From Sphingomonas sp. (lineage in GTDB: Bacteria > Pseudomonadota > Alphaproteobacteria > Sphingomonadales > Sphingomonadaceae), in NCBI RefSeq assembly GCF_017304615.1, contig NZ_JAFKLZ010000002.1:248001-312000 (forward strand): a stretch of 64,000 bases of DNA, read 5' to 3'. The position numbers and the translations under genes are program-made. Below the pieces are notes generated by a model. That model was not told the origin of the DNA and did not search any database. It worked only from the letters and a program-made list of their open reading frames with translations. This document shows positions 25,316 through 34,756 of the stretch, one piece after another (within the stretch, counting starts at the first letter, position 1; every line of letters starts with the position of its first letter).

Positions 25316-26278
25316 ATGTTTCAACGCCCGATCGTTGCCGCCGATGCGCCTCCGGTCACGCCGGCTGCGTTCCGCCAGCTCATGCTGGTGGAAACCGGAC
25401 AGCGTTATGCCGCGTTCCGCAAGACGCTGACGCCACGGTACGGCCGGGTGCTGATCGACATCGCGTTCGGCTATGCCGCGCTTGCCGCGTTACTGGGGCT
25501 GACCGCGCAGGCGACAGGTTTGGCCGGCGGCATCGGTGCGGCCGCGATCGGTAGCATCGGCATCGGCTTTTTCGTCGCCTATCTCCAATTGTTCATCCAC
25601 GAAGGCGCGCATCACAACCTCGCCGCCGATCGCCGGACCAACGACCGCATCGCCGACTGGCTGATCTGCTGGCAGGTCGGCACGTCGATCGCCGCCTATC
25701 GCTCGACCCATGCGGAGCATCACCGCCATCTCGGCAAACCGGGCGATACCGAGACATCCTATCGCCACGCGCTGACCTTTCGCTTCGTGACGGAAATGCT
25801 GACCGGCGTGCATGCGCTGCGCGTGTTCGCCGAGCGCAAGGCTCAGCCCCGGACGAAAGCAGCCGCGCCCAGCCGCTTACCGTTGTTGCGCGGCCTAGTT
25901 CTGCACGGGATCCTGCTTACTGGATTGGTCCTCGCCGGCGGCTGGCCCGCCGCGCTCGCCTGGTGCGGCGGCGTTGCGATCGTGTTCCCGTTCTTCGCGA
26001 CACTGCGACAATTGCTCGAACATCGTCCCACGCCAGGCATGATCGACGAAGGCGACGCGGTGACACGACTGTTCGGCGACGGCCCGTTCGCGCGCACGTT
26101 CGGCGGCGCCGGGTTCAACCGCCACTTGCTGCATCATCTGGAGCCGCAGATCAGCTATACGCGGCTCGGCGATCTGGAAGCCTATTTGTGCGGCACGTCG
26201 ATGGCCGGACACCTTGATGCGCGCCGCGCAAGCTATGTCGGCACCTTCGCCGAGCTCATCCAGGAGCGTATCCGATGA
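25316..26278 (+). CDS. membrane fatty acid desaturase/hydroxylase-family di-iron protein
   Basis: 320 residues with four to five hydrophobic helices and three histidine boxes: HEGAHH (near residue 100), HAEHHRH (near 137) and NRHLLHHLEP (near 270), the eight-His di-iron site of membrane desaturases, hydroxylases and beta-carotene ketolases. Substrate cannot be told from sequence: acyl lipids, sphingolipid bases or carotenoids are all possible. Its ATGA junction with a methyltransferase gene suggests both act on one lipid. ATG start; the gap before it contains TTAACC but no clear promoter. Confidence 0.87.
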   Translation: MFQRPIVAADAPPVTPAAFRQLMLVETGQRYAAFRKTLTPRYGRVLIDIAFGYAALAALLGLTAQATGLAGGIGAAAIGSIGIGFFVAYLQLFIHEGAHHNLAADRRTNDRIADWLICWQVGTSIAAYRSTHAEHHRHLGKPGDTETSYRHALTFRFVTEMLTGVHALRVFAERKAQPRTKAAAPSRLPLLRGLVLHGILLTGLVLAGGWPAALAWCGGVAIVFPFFATLRQLLEHRPTPGMIDEGDAVTRLFGDGPFARTFGGAGFNRHLLHHLEPQISYTRLGDLEAYLCGTSMAGHLDARRASYVGTFAELIQERIR

Positions 26279-27186
26279 CCTGCCTCGCTTGCGGTTCGGC
26301 CGCCACGCGCCATTGGGCGACGGCCCGCGACGTCGAATATCTTTCGACGCCAGAAAGCTTCGACTATCTGCGCTGCGCCGATTGCGACGCGCTGTCGATC
26401 GATCCGGTGCCGCGCGGCCGGTTGGGCGAAATCTATCCCGATACCTATTACAGTTTTTCACCCGGCGACCTCTCGTTTGCCGAGCGCGTCAAACAGGCGC
26501 TCGACCGCCGCACGTTCCGCAAGCTGTTCGCGGGGATCGCCGGCGATCGGCTGTCCGCCCTAGACGTCGGGGGTGGCGCCGGCTGGTTGCTGACCCAGGC
26601 GAAGTCGGTCGAGCCGCGGCTGGCCGTCACGCAGGTCGTCGACATCGACGGCTCGGCCGAAGCCGCGGCAAGAACTGCGGGGCACGAATTCTTCCTGGGC
26701 CGGATCGAGGATTTCGAGACCGACCGGCGATTCGACGTGATCCTGATGCTCAACCTGATAGAACATGTCGACGATCCCGTCGCCGTGCTGGCAAAGGTGC
26801 GCGGACTGCTGAAACCCGGCGGTCGGGTGCTGGTGAAGACACCCAATCACGACAGCTTGGATGCACGGATGTTCCGCCACCACAGCTGGGGCGGGTTGCA
26901 TGCGCCGCGCCATTGGGTCGTGTTCACGCCCGAAAGCTTTCGCCGGGCGGCCGGCAAGGCCGCGCTTCGGGTTGACCGCCTGTCGCTCACGCAGGGCGCG
27001 CCGTTCTGGGCGGTGTCGATGCTCGAATTCCTTTCGCGCAAGGGGCTGGTCACTATTCGGCGGGATCGCCCGATGTGCGACCATCCGCTGTTCGGCCCGT
27101 TGCTCGCCGGGTTCGGCGCGATCGACATGATCCGCGGCCGCTTCGCCCGCACCTCTCAGATGTTCGTGGAACTCAGCGCAACCTGA
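26275..27186 (+). CDS. class I SAM methyltransferase with N-terminal zinc ribbon
   Basis: 303 residues. The N-terminal ribbon has paired cysteines CLAC (residues 3-6) and CADC (about residues 36-39). A Methyltransf_23-type domain follows: motif I LDVGGGAGWLLTQ, VDIDGSAEAAART, and VILMLNLIEHVDDPVAVL, then PGGRVLVKTPN. Proteins of this layout methylate sugars, lipids or natural-product intermediates. It overlaps the desaturase gene by 4 bases and so is translationally coupled to it. Confidence 0.87.
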   Translation: MTCLACGSAATRHWATARDVEYLSTPESFDYLRCADCDALSIDPVPRGRLGEIYPDTYYSFSPGDLSFAERVKQALDRRTFRKLFAGIAGDRLSALDVGGGAGWLLTQAKSVEPRLAVTQVVDIDGSAEAAARTAGHEFFLGRIEDFETDRRFDVILMLNLIEHVDDPVAVLAKVRGLLKPGGRVLVKTPNHDSLDARMFRHHSWGGLHAPRHWVVFTPESFRRAAGKAALRVDRLSLTQGAPFWAVSMLEFLSRKGLVTIRRDRPMCDHPLFGPLLAGFGAIDMIRGRFARTSQMFVELSAT

Positions 27187-27235
27187 ACCGCGCAGGCGCG
27201 TTTTTCCGGTAGATTGTGCCTTGCCGGATGCCCCG

Positions 27236-28432
27236 ATGCTGCGCCTTGCTCCCGTCGCCCTGCTGATCGCCACCGCCTGTTCGGCCAGCCCAGAGGATCA
27301 AAATCGCGCCGAGAGGACAAACGCATCGACCCGGGTGCCGCGCAACTCGCCGCTCCAACCCGACATCGCCAACATCCCCGCAACCGCCGGCCGCGCCAAT
27401 CTGCCACCAAGCGCGCCACCCTTCACGGCCACAACAATAGGTGCCTTCGACGAGCCGTTCGCAATGGTGTTCCTGCCGGACTCGTCGCTATTGGTGACGG
27501 AGAAGGCAGGTCGGCTAAGGCTGCGCGCGGTAGACGGATCGGTCGTCACGATAACGGGGACACCCCCGGTCGCCAGCGGCGGACAGGGCGGGTTGCTCGA
27601 CGTCGCCATCGCGCCCGATTTTGCCACGAGCAAGTCGATCTATCTCAGTTATTCGGAGCCGGGCGCCGACGGCAGCGCGCTGGCGCTGATGCGCGCGACA
27701 CTCGACATTCGGACGAAACGGCTGACCAGCGCGAAAGTCATATGGCGATCCGGTATGTACGGGCCGGGCGGGCAATTCGGCGCCAACATCCTGTTTTCGC
27801 CCGATGGCCGATACCTGTTCCTCAGTTCGGGGGAGCGCCAGCGTTTCACGCCGGCTCAGGACCCCAAACAGGCGCTCGGCAAGATCCTGCGCCTGACGCT
27901 CGACGGCAAGGCCGCGCCCGGTAACCCGATGTACGACAAGGGCGGGGTGGAGGCGATGACCTGGTCGACCGGGCACCGCAATCCCTACGGCATGGTGTTC
28001 GCCCCCGATGGTCGGCTATGGGAGGAGGAGATGGGTCCGCGCGGCGGCGACGAGCTCAACCTGATCGTGGCCGGCAAGAACTATGGCTGGCCGATAGTCT
28101 CGAACGGCGACAATTATTCGGGCCAGCCGATCCCCGATCATCCGAGCAGGCCGGACTTCGAAGCGCCAAAACTATGGTGGAACCCGTCGATTTCCCCGAC
28201 CGGAATGATCTATTATTCGGGCGACATGTTTCCGGCATTGAAGGGGTCGCTTCTGATCGGCGCGATGTCCGACGCCGGGCTGATGCACGTGACCCTGTCG
28301 GGCGACAGGGCAAAGCCGGCGCATTTCTGGGATTTCGGCGCGCGGATTCGCGACATCGCGCAGGCCCCCGACGGATCGATCTGGCTGCTGCAGGACGAGG
28401 GCAAGCTCGTCCGGCTGACCCCTAAGTCCTGA
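27236..28432 (+). CDS. PQQ-dependent sugar dehydrogenase-like lipoprotein (glucose/sorbosone family)
   Basis: 398 residues: lipoprotein leader MLRLAPVALLIATACSAS, then a six-bladed beta-propeller with FAMVFLPDSSLLVTEKAGRL, GGQGGLLDVAIAPDF, YLSYSEPGADGSALALMRATL, GGQFGANILFSPDGRYLFLS, TGHRNPYGMVFAPDGRLWEEEMGPRGGDE-type motif (WEEEMGPRGGDELN) and GKNYGWPIVSNGDNY. This matches the soluble aldose sugar dehydrogenase/YliI family, periplasmic quinoproteins that oxidise aldoses with PQQ. ATG 27236 chosen because the lipobox follows. It overlaps the convergent thioesterase gene by 11 bases. Confidence 0.88.
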   Translation: MLRLAPVALLIATACSASPEDQNRAERTNASTRVPRNSPLQPDIANIPATAGRANLPPSAPPFTATTIGAFDEPFAMVFLPDSSLLVTEKAGRLRLRAVDGSVVTITGTPPVASGGQGGLLDVAIAPDFATSKSIYLSYSEPGADGSALALMRATLDIRTKRLTSAKVIWRSGMYGPGGQFGANILFSPDGRYLFLSSGERQRFTPAQDPKQALGKILRLTLDGKAAPGNPMYDKGGVEAMTWSTGHRNPYGMVFAPDGRLWEEEMGPRGGDELNLIVAGKNYGWPIVSNGDNYSGQPIPDHPSRPDFEAPKLWWNPSISPTGMIYYSGDMFPALKGSLLIGAMSDAGLMHVTLSGDRAKPAHFWDFGARIRDIAQAPDGSIWLLQDEGKLVRLTPKS

Positions 28433-28808
28433 CAATCAGGTAATTCATCCGTGCCGCGGCGATCGGCTTGGCGGGGTCGCCCTGCCAGGCGGTCGCCTCG
28501 ACGTTGGCGACGCGCGTGCCGAGTCGAGTCACGACGCCGCGGCTGCGCGTTTCCTTGTCGCGGCCGCCGCGCATGAAATCGACGGTGACGTTGATCGGCT
28601 TGATCTCGCCGCCGCCCTCGCTCTCCAGCGCCGCGTGCAGCGCAACGATCGCCGCCATCTCCATCAGCCCGCTGATCGCGCCGCCATGCAGGAAGCCGGG
28701 CCGGCCGAGCACCGGCGTCGCGAACGGCATCATCAACACCGGCGCGCCGTCGTCGCCGGTCTCTGCGACCAGCCCAAGCAAATCGGCATAAGGCGGCATC
28801 CCGATCAT
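28422..28808 (-). CDS. PaaI-family hotdog thioesterase (1 of 2)
   Basis: 128 residues in a hotdog fold; [21 protein letters not shown] is the active-site helix (GGAISGLxE), INVTVDFMRGGRDKETRSRGVV the second beta sheet. These enzymes hydrolyse acyl- or phenylacetyl-CoA-type thioesters. It is the second gene of a tandem pair joined by an ATGA overlap; the two proteins may form a heteromer or be paralogues of different specificity. Confidence 0.88.
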   Translation of the reverse strand: MIGMPPYADLLGLVAETGDDGAPVLMMPFATPVLGRPGFLHGGAISGLMEMAAIVALHAALESEGGGEIKPINVTVDFMRGGRDKETRSRGVVTRLGTRVANVEATAWQGDPAKPIAAARMNYLIVRT

Positions 28809-29239
28809 CGTGGATACCCCTCCGGCGCCATGAAGGTGCCCGCGACATGCGCCAGCGGATCGTCGGGATCGCCGTCATGCGCCTGTCCGCGCACGAACGC
28901 GATGGAGCGCGTCAGGCGGTAGCATTCGCCGCGGCCGATCACCGTCTTGCCCGGCGTCGCAGGGCGCAGATAATCGACGCGCAGGTCGAGCGTCGCGTGC
29001 GCGACGAACGCGTCGGCGCGCAGCCACACGCCCAGGCTCGTCGCCATGTCCATCAGCGAGACGATCGGTCCCGACGCGATGACGCCGGTGCCGATATTGC
29101 CGACCAGTCGATCGTCATAGGGCAGCGCGAGTTCGGCCCAATCCATGCCGTGCGCATGATATTGAATGCCCAGCGCGCCACCGTGGCCCAGGCCGGCGCG
29201 AAAGAAGCGTTCGGGATCGAAGCCGGTGAAGCCGCTCAT
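28805..29239 (-). CDS. PaaI-family hotdog thioesterase (2 of 2)
   Basis: 144 residues, hotdog fold: RLVGNIGTGVIASGPIVSLMDMATSLGVWL includes the helix with the catalytic acidic residue (VSLMDMA), followed by HATLDLRVDYLRPATPGKTVIGRG. ATG 29239 is chosen; an in-frame TTG lies two codons upstream. It is divergent from the acyl-CoA synthetase, a gene likely to supply or consume CoA thioesters. Confidence 0.87.
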   Translation of the reverse strand: MSGFTGFDPERFFRAGLGHGGALGIQYHAHGMDWAELALPYDDRLVGNIGTGVIASGPIVSLMDMATSLGVWLRADAFVAHATLDLRVDYLRPATPGKTVIGRGECYRLTRSIAFVRGQAHDGDPDDPLAHVAGTFMAPEGYPR

Positions 29240-29309
29240 ACCCAAAGCGCCCTAGCACGGTTGCCGCCGCCGCCAACCCCGCTTAGCGTGGCGGAAAAAA
29301 GGAGAGGCG

Positions 29310-30851
29310 ATGCATCCGAGCGTCCATGCCAAGGTGGCCCCAGACAAGGCGGCGCTGATCGTCGCGGAAACCGGCGAGACGTGGAGCTATGCCGAGCTCG
29401 ACCGCCGATCGAATCGCGTGGCGCACCTGTTCCGCGCACGCGGTCTCACGGTCGGCGATACCGTCGCCTTCTTCCTCGACAATGTGCCCGATTATTTCGC
29501 GCTGACCTGGGGCGCGCAGCGTGCCGGGCTGTTCTATGTCTGCATCTCGTCGAAACTGACCGCGCCCGAAGCGCACTATATCGTCGAGGATTCGGGGGCG
29601 AAGCTGGTCGTCGCGTCGGCCGCGCTGTCGCACGTCGCCGAACGGCTCGGGCCGCTGATCGGCGACCGCATCAAATTGGTTCTCGGCGGTGACATACCGG
29701 GATGGGAACGGCTCGAGGAGTCGCTCGCCACACAGCCCGATTCCCCGATCGCCGACGAACGCGCCGGGATCGACATGCTCTATTCATCGGGCACCACCGG
29801 GCGGCCCAAAGGCGTGCGCGTCGCCCTGCCCGAAGACCCCGATCCCGCCGCGCCCAACGTGCTGATGCAGCTCGCCGCGGGGCTCTACGGGTTCGGGCCC
29901 GACAGCATCTATCTCAGCCCCGCGCCGATGTATCACGCGGCGCCGCTGCGCTGGTCGATGACCGTCCACCGGCTCGGCGGGACGGTGATCATGATGCAGC
30001 ATTTCGATCCGCTCGCGGCGCTGGCGGCGATCGAAGCCTATACGGCCAATTGCAGCCAGTGGGTGCCGACGCACTTTGTCCGCATGCTCAAGCTCGAGCC
30101 CGACATGCGCGCGCGCCACGATATTTCCAGCATGAAGGCCGCGATCCACGCCGCCGCGCCATGCCCGATCCCGGTCAAGCAAGCGATGATCGATTGGTGG
30201 GGACCGGTGATCTACGAATATTATGCCGGGTCGGAGGGGAACGGCTTCACCTCGATCACCTCGGCGCAATGGCTCGAACACAAGGGGTCGGTCGGCAAGC
30301 CGGCCTATGGCGTCGCGCACATCTGTGGTGAGGATGGCGAGGAATTGCCGCCGGGCAGCGAAGGGCTGATCTATTTCGAGGGCGGCGGGCAGTTCGAATA
30401 TCACAACGATCCGGCCAAGACCGCGGAGACCCGCAACGCGCACGGCTGGTCGACGCTCGGCGACATCGGGCGGATCGACGAGGACGGGTTCCTCTACCTC
30501 ACCGACCGCAAGAGTTTCATGATCATTTCCGGCGGCGTGAACATCTATCCGCAGGAAATCGAGAACCGCATCATCACGCATCCGAAGGTGGCCGACGTCG
30601 CGGTGATCGGCGCGCCCTGCCCTGAAATGGGCGAACGCGTGGTGGCGGTGGTGCAACCGGTCGATATGGCCGAGGCCGGCCCCGCGCTCGCCGAGGAACT
30701 GACCGGCTGGTGCCGCGCAGAACTGTCCGGCATCAAGATACCGCGCCAGATCGACTTCACCGCCGAATTGCCGCGCCACCCGACCGGAAAACTCTACAAG
30801 CGCCTGCTGAGGGACCAGTATTGGGGCAACAAGGAAAGCCGCATCGTCTAG
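29310..30851 (+). CDS. acyl-CoA synthetase (AMP-binding, FadD-like)
   Basis: 513 residues of the ANL superfamily. The phosphate-binding loop is YSSGTTGRPKGVRV (about 155-168), the acetyl-binding YEYYAGSEGNGF near 300, STLGDIGRIDEDGFLYLTDRKSFMIISGGVNIYP the hinge with its catalytic Asp and Arg, and PTGKLYKRLL the C-terminal lysine motif. It activates a carboxylic acid to its CoA ester via an acyl-adenylate. AAGGAGAGG precedes the ATG. It is followed by a palindromic repeat and an enoyl-CoA hydratase, giving an acyl degradation unit. Confidence 0.9.
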   Translation: MHPSVHAKVAPDKAALIVAETGETWSYAELDRRSNRVAHLFRARGLTVGDTVAFFLDNVPDYFALTWGAQRAGLFYVCISSKLTAPEAHYIVEDSGAKLVVASAALSHVAERLGPLIGDRIKLVLGGDIPGWERLEESLATQPDSPIADERAGIDMLYSSGTTGRPKGVRVALPEDPDPAAPNVLMQLAAGLYGFGPDSIYLSPAPMYHAAPLRWSMTVHRLGGTVIMMQHFDPLAALAAIEAYTANCSQWVPTHFVRMLKLEPDMRARHDISSMKAAIHAAAPCPIPVKQAMIDWWGPVIYEYYAGSEGNGFTSITSAQWLEHKGSVGKPAYGVAHICGEDGEELPPGSEGLIYFEGGGQFEYHNDPAKTAETRNAHGWSTLGDIGRIDEDGFLYLTDRKSFMIISGGVNIYPQEIENRIITHPKVADVAVIGAPCPEMGERVVAVVQPVDMAEAGPALAEELTGWCRAELSGIKIPRQIDFTAELPRHPTGKLYKRLLRDQYWGNKESRIV

Positions 30852-30857
30852 CTTTCG

Positions 30858-30933
30858 TGCTCCTGCGAAAGCAGGAGCCCAGGGCGATCGGGCGCATCGC
30901 TTGCGGCCCTAGGCTCCTGCTTTCGCAGGAGCA
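30858..30933. repeat. paired palindromic repeat, TGCTCCTGC variant
   Basis: A perfect 22-base inverted repeat (30858-30879 and 30912-30933), each arm a hairpin with GAAAG in the centre. It sits between the acyl-CoA synthetase and the hydratase; the second arm ends 13 bases before the hydratase ATG, close to its Shine-Dalgarno, so folding may influence translation. Confidence 0.85.
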
Positions 30934-30946
30934 AATGGAGAGAAGA

Positions 30947-31732
30947 ATGACCGAAGACCGCGTTTCGATTACCGTCACCAACCAGATCGCCGATGTCCGC
31001 CTGACCCGCGCCGACAAAATGAACGCGATCGACCCGGCAATGTTCGAAGGCATCGGCGCGGCGATCGACAGTCTGGCGACTCGCACCGACGTGCGCTGCG
31101 TCGTGCTGTCGGGGGAGGGCAAGGCGTTCTGTGCCGGCCTCGACATGGCGAGCATGGCGGCGGGCGGTTCCGGCCTGTCGTCGCGCGAGCGGAACGATCA
31201 GGGCAGCATCCTGCCCCAGCACGTCACCTGGGGCTGGCGAAACCTGCCGATGCCGGTGATCGCGGCGGTGCACGGCGTCGCGTTCGGCGGGGGTTTCCAG
31301 ATCATGTCGGGCGCGGACATCCGCATCGCGGCACCCAGCACGCGCTTTTCGATCCGCGAAAGCTATTGGGGCCTCGTCCCCGACATGGCGGGATGGCCGA
31401 TCTGGCGCGGCCTGGTCCGCGACGACGTGCTGCGCGAACTAGCCTATACCGCGCGCGAGTTCGACGCCGACGAAGCGCTCGCCCACGGCTTCGTCACGCG
31501 TATCGCCGACGATCCGCACGCCGCCGCGATGGAGCTGGCGACCGCGATCGCCGGGCGCAGTCCGCACGCGATCCGCGGCATCAAGCGGCTCGCCAACGCC
31601 GCGCATGACATGGACCCGCGCGCCTTGCTCGAAATGGAAACCGAGGAGCAGGTCGCCGTGATCGGCAAGCCCAACATGATGGAGGCGGTCGCTGCAAACA
31701 TGGGCAAGCGCGCGCCGACGTTTCAGGACTAG
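30947..31732 (+). CDS. enoyl-CoA hydratase/isomerase (crotonase family)
   Basis: 261 residues. GEGKAFCAGLDMASMA forms the first oxyanion-hole region and IAAVHGVAFGGGFQIMSGADIRIAAP the second; SIRESYWGLVPDMAGW carries acidic residues at the usual catalytic area. This is the crotonase fold, most likely a beta-oxidation hydratase or isomerase. GGAGAG precedes the ATG at 30947. Its stop overlaps that of the convergent TauE gene. Confidence 0.9.
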   Translation: MTEDRVSITVTNQIADVRLTRADKMNAIDPAMFEGIGAAIDSLATRTDVRCVVLSGEGKAFCAGLDMASMAAGGSGLSSRERNDQGSILPQHVTWGWRNLPMPVIAAVHGVAFGGGFQIMSGADIRIAAPSTRFSIRESYWGLVPDMAGWPIWRGLVRDDVLRELAYTAREFDADEALAHGFVTRIADDPHAAAMELATAIAGRSPHAIRGIKRLANAAHDMDPRALLEMETEEQVAVIGKPNMMEAVAANMGKRAPTFQD

Positions 31733-32496
31733 GTGTAGGCGCGGACGAAGAACACGATCGCCGTCACTCCCGTCACCAGCAGGGTCCAGGCGCGCACCCA
31801 GCTCGCGGGCAGCCTTTTGCCGACATGCGCGCCCGCCCAGCCCCCGACGATCGCGCCCGCCAGCATCGGCAGGCAGGCCGTCCAGCGCACCATCCCAGCG
31901 AGGGTGAACACCATCGCTGCGGCGAGGTTGGCGACCGCGAGCATCAGGGTGCGGGGTGCGAAAAGTTCGCGCGGGCTGTGTCCCGCAAGCAAGCCATAAG
32001 TTGCCGTGGTCATCATCCCGACCCCGCCGCCGAAATAACCGCCATAGATTCCGAGCAACAATTGTGCGCTCAACAGTGTCTTGCGCCCGATCGTCACGCG
32101 CCGCTCCAACCAGCCCGACGCGCGCTTGCCGAACGCCAGCACGACGAACGCGTAGAGCACCAGCCAGGGAATGATGACGTCAAACGACTTGCTGGGCGTC
32201 ACCACTAGCAACGCACTGCCCACTAGCCCGCCCGCGAACGTGATCGCCGCCAGCGTCCGCACATCGACGCCGCCAACCGGCCCAAGCTCGTCGCGGAACG
32301 CCCAGGCGCTCGTGCCCGCGCCGGGCAGCAGCGCGACGTTCGACGTCGCATTTGCGATATTGGCGGGCAGTCCCAGCGCGAGTAGCGACGGCAGGGTCGC
32401 GAACGTCCCCCCGCCCGCCAGCGCATTCATCGCCCCGCCGACGAAACCGGCTGCAAGGGCGAAAAGGAGCGAGAGCATCGTCACGGCGCCGCTCAT
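31729..32496 (-). CDS. TauE/SafE-family sulfite or small-anion exporter
   Basis: 255 residues with about eight hydrophobic segments and the characteristic duplicated ends: FVGGAMNALAGGGTFATLPSLLALGLP at the N-terminus and the later FGGGVGMMTTATYGLLAG. These proteins export sulfite, sulfoacetate or similar anions; the substrate is not predictable. Start ATG 32496, with a GC-rich upstream gap containing the PEP-CTERM terminator. Confidence 0.9.
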   Translation of the reverse strand: MSGAVTMLSLLFALAAGFVGGAMNALAGGGTFATLPSLLALGLPANIANATSNVALLPGAGTSAWAFRDELGPVGGVDVRTLAAITFAGGLVGSALLVVTPSKSFDVIIPWLVLYAFVVLAFGKRASGWLERRVTIGRKTLLSAQLLLGIYGGYFGGGVGMMTTATYGLLAGHSPRELFAPRTLMLAVANLAAAMVFTLAGMVRWTACLPMLAGAIVGGWAGAHVGKRLPASWVRAWTLLVTGVTAIVFFVRAYT

Positions 32497-32526
32497 CGCG
32501 ATTGCCCGGGCACTTGTCCATGACGC

Positions 32527-32558
32527 AAAAGAGCCGCCGATCCCGCGACCGGCGGCTC
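32527..32558 (-). terminator. intrinsic terminator of the PEP-CTERM gene
   Basis: Stem GAGCCGCCG/CGGCGGCTC (9 bp, 32550-32558 with 32531-32539) followed by CTTTTGCG on the minus strand, 22 bases past the stop codon. Confidence 0.75.
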
Positions 32559-32580
32559 CTATGTCGTCGTAACCTGAAGG

Positions 32581-33252
32581 TCAGGCATAGCGGACGCGCA
32601 TGCTCACCTTGTTGCGGCGGCGCACGGTGTAGCCCAGGCCTGCAAAGCCAAGGATCATCAACCCCCAGGTCGCCGGCTCCGGTACCGCCACCATGGTCAG
32701 GTTCGCGGTGCCGTTGAAATTGCCGGCGCCGGGACCGAAGACGAGATCGTACCGCACCGTTTCCGAGAACGGCAGATTCAGCGTCAGCGGATTGACGCCG
32801 GCAAACGTCCCCGTCCCGGAAAAGTTCGCGGATTGCAGCAGCGTGCCGCCGAACAGCGCGTTGGCGGCGCTGTAATAGGTGCTGAGCGCAACAGTCGCGT
32901 TAGCGATCGTGTTCGACGTGAACGTGCTGGTCAGCGCGCCGGCGAACGCATTCAGATCGGTCTGCGTGATGTAGATGCTGACCGTTCCGCCATTGGCGCC
33001 GAACTGGCCGACATTGACCGATTGAGTCAGCAGGTTCGGCTGACCCAGCAACGGATAGCCAGTGCCGTTGGTGTTAAAAAACACGCCACCATTGGTGACG
33101 TTGTAGTTGACCGACCCGGTGCCGCCATCGAGCGCGACCTGAGTGATCGGGCCGCCGTTGATCGATACGCCGATGAAGATTGCCGCCGAGGCGGGGGCCG
33201 CCGCCGCGATCGCCAAGGTCGACGCCGCCAGCCCAAATAGAATACGCTTCAT
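32581..33252 (-). CDS. PEP-CTERM sorting-domain surface protein
   Basis: 223 residues. Signal peptide MKRILFGLAASTLAIAAAAPASA; a middle of about 170 residues rich in Thr, Asn, Gly and Ala; C-terminal VPEPATWGLMILGFAGLGYTVRRR, the PEP-CTERM signal (PEPxxW, membrane helix, basic end) processed by exosortase EpsH-like enzymes and often linked to exopolysaccharide production. AAGGGG lies before the ATG at 33252. No exosortase gene is in the window. The protein is probably secreted to the envelope; its binding or structural role is unknown. Confidence 0.92.
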   Translation of the reverse strand: MKRILFGLAASTLAIAAAAPASAAIFIGVSINGGPITQVALDGGTGSVNYNVTNGGVFFNTNGTGYPLLGQPNLLTQSVNVGQFGANGGTVSIYITQTDLNAFAGALTSTFTSNTIANATVALSTYYSAANALFGGTLLQSANFSGTGTFAGVNPLTLNLPFSETVRYDLVFGPGAGNFNGTANLTMVAVPEPATWGLMILGFAGLGYTVRRRNKVSMRVRYA

Positions 33253-33503
33253 ACACAACCCCTTGTCTGGGAAACCGAGCCGACCCCGTCGGTCGTGCTT
33301 CGTCCTGTCGACGCACCACGCCGGCAGCGGCCCGAACCGCTCTCGCCGTCTTTGTCGGGGGCTAGACGGTTAATGGAGCGTAAAGGTTGCATGGCCGGTC
33401 AAATTTTTCGCAATCGCAGCAACGGCCATGAGTGAGGCGCGCGTCGGCGACCCGCGATGTCGTCGTGACGCCGCGCAGCACAACCCGCCGCGCATTGTAG
33501 CGC

Positions 33504-34724
33504 TCAGCCCAGCGCGGCCAGCTTTTCCTCGGCCTGGCGGTCGAGTTCCGCGCGGCTCTTCTTTTCGCTGGCGGTCTTGAGCTGGCCGCATGCCGCGTCG
33601 ATGTCGCGCCCGCGCGGGGTGCGCACGGGTGCCGAAATGCCCGCCTCGAACACGATATTCGAAAACGCCTTCACGCGCTCCGGTGTGGACGTGTCGTACG
33701 GCGCGCCGGGCCAGGGATTGAACGGGATCAAATTGACCTTGGCAGGGAGTTTGTACTTCCGGATCAGCCGGACCAGTTCGCGCGCGTCGGCGTCGCTGTC
33801 GTTCTTGTCCTTCAGCATCACATATTCGAACGTGATCCGCCGGGCATTGTTCGCGCCGGGATAGTCGGCGCACGCCTGGAGCAGTTCGTCGATCCCGTAT
33901 TTGCGATTGAGCGGCACGATCTCGTCGCGGATTTCCTTGGTCACCGCATGGAGCGACACCGCGAGGTTGACCCCGATCTCCTCGCCGGCGCGCGCCATCA
34001 TCGGCACCACGCCGGAGGTCGACAGCGTGATCCGCCGCTTCGACAGCGCAAGGCCGTCACCGTCCATCACGAGGCGGAGCGCATCGCGCACATTGTCGAA
34101 ATTATAGAGCGGCTCGCCCATCCCCATCATCACGATGTTGGTGAGCATCCGCCCTTCCGGCTGCGACGGCCATTCGCCGAGCGAATCGCGCGCCAGCATC
34201 ACCTGCCCGACGATCTCGGCCGGGGTCAGGTTGCGCACCAGCCGCATCGTCCCGGTGTGGCAGAAGCGGCAGTTGAGCGTGCAGCCGACCTGGCTCGACA
34301 CGCACAACGTCCCGCGATCGGCGTCCGGAATGAACACCATCTCGTAATCCTGCGCGTCTGGCGACCGCAGCAGCCATTTGCGCGTGCCGTCGGTCGACAC
34401 CTGCTGCTCGATCACCTCCGGTCGGCTGATCACGAAACGGTTGGAGAGCCAGGCATGCAGCGTCTTCGAAATGTCAGTCATCACCGAAAAATCGGTCGCG
34501 CCGCGATTGTAGATCCAGTGCCATAGCTGCTTGGCACGCAACTTCGCCTGCTTGGGCTCGAGCTGCGAGGTCTCGAGCGCCATGCGCAGATCGTCCTTCG
34601 ACAGACCGAGCAAGTCGATCCGGCCATCCGCGCGCGGCACCACGGCGCGCGGCACGGGCACGGGATCGATGTGGCCAGGAATGGCCATGGGAGCTGCCGA
34701 CGCTGTCTGCATGGCAGCGCACAT
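33504..34724 (-). CDS. rlmN: dual-specificity RNA methyltransferase RlmN
   Basis: 406 residues, radical SAM. The [4Fe-4S] motif is CTLNCRFC (CX3CX2C) inside [28 protein letters not shown] follows, and the C-terminal [12 protein letters not shown]-type segment reads [15 protein letters not shown] with [19 protein letters not shown] and [17 protein letters not shown] (resolving cysteine). It methylates C2 of A2503 in 23S rRNA and A37 in some tRNAs. A second start ATG 34712 is possible. The protein starts with an Ala-rich segment longer than usual. Confidence 0.97.
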   Translation of the reverse strand: MCAAMQTASAAPMAIPGHIDPVPVPRAVVPRADGRIDLLGLSKDDLRMALETSQLEPKQAKLRAKQLWHWIYNRGATDFSVMTDISKTLHAWLSNRFVISRPEVIEQQVSTDGTRKWLLRSPDAQDYEMVFIPDADRGTLCVSSQVGCTLNCRFCHTGTMRLVRNLTPAEIVGQVMLARDSLGEWPSQPEGRMLTNIVMMGMGEPLYNFDNVRDALRLVMDGDGLALSKRRITLSTSGVVPMMARAGEEIGVNLAVSLHAVTKEIRDEIVPLNRKYGIDELLQACADYPGANNARRITFEYVMLKDKNDSDADARELVRLIRKYKLPAKVNLIPFNPWPGAPYDTSTPERVKAFSNIVFEAGISAPVRTPRGRDIDAACGQLKTASEKKSRAELDRQAEEKLAALG

Positions 34725-34756
34725 AAGGGAAAACGCGGCGCTTTTCTAGTATAGGC

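Noticed and set aside
33253-33503. The 251-base gap between the PEP-CTERM gene and rlmN
   Set aside because: No open frame with a plausible start and ribosome site, no RNA gene and no complete palindrome was found; it appears to be a promoter region plus the 3' flank of rlmN.
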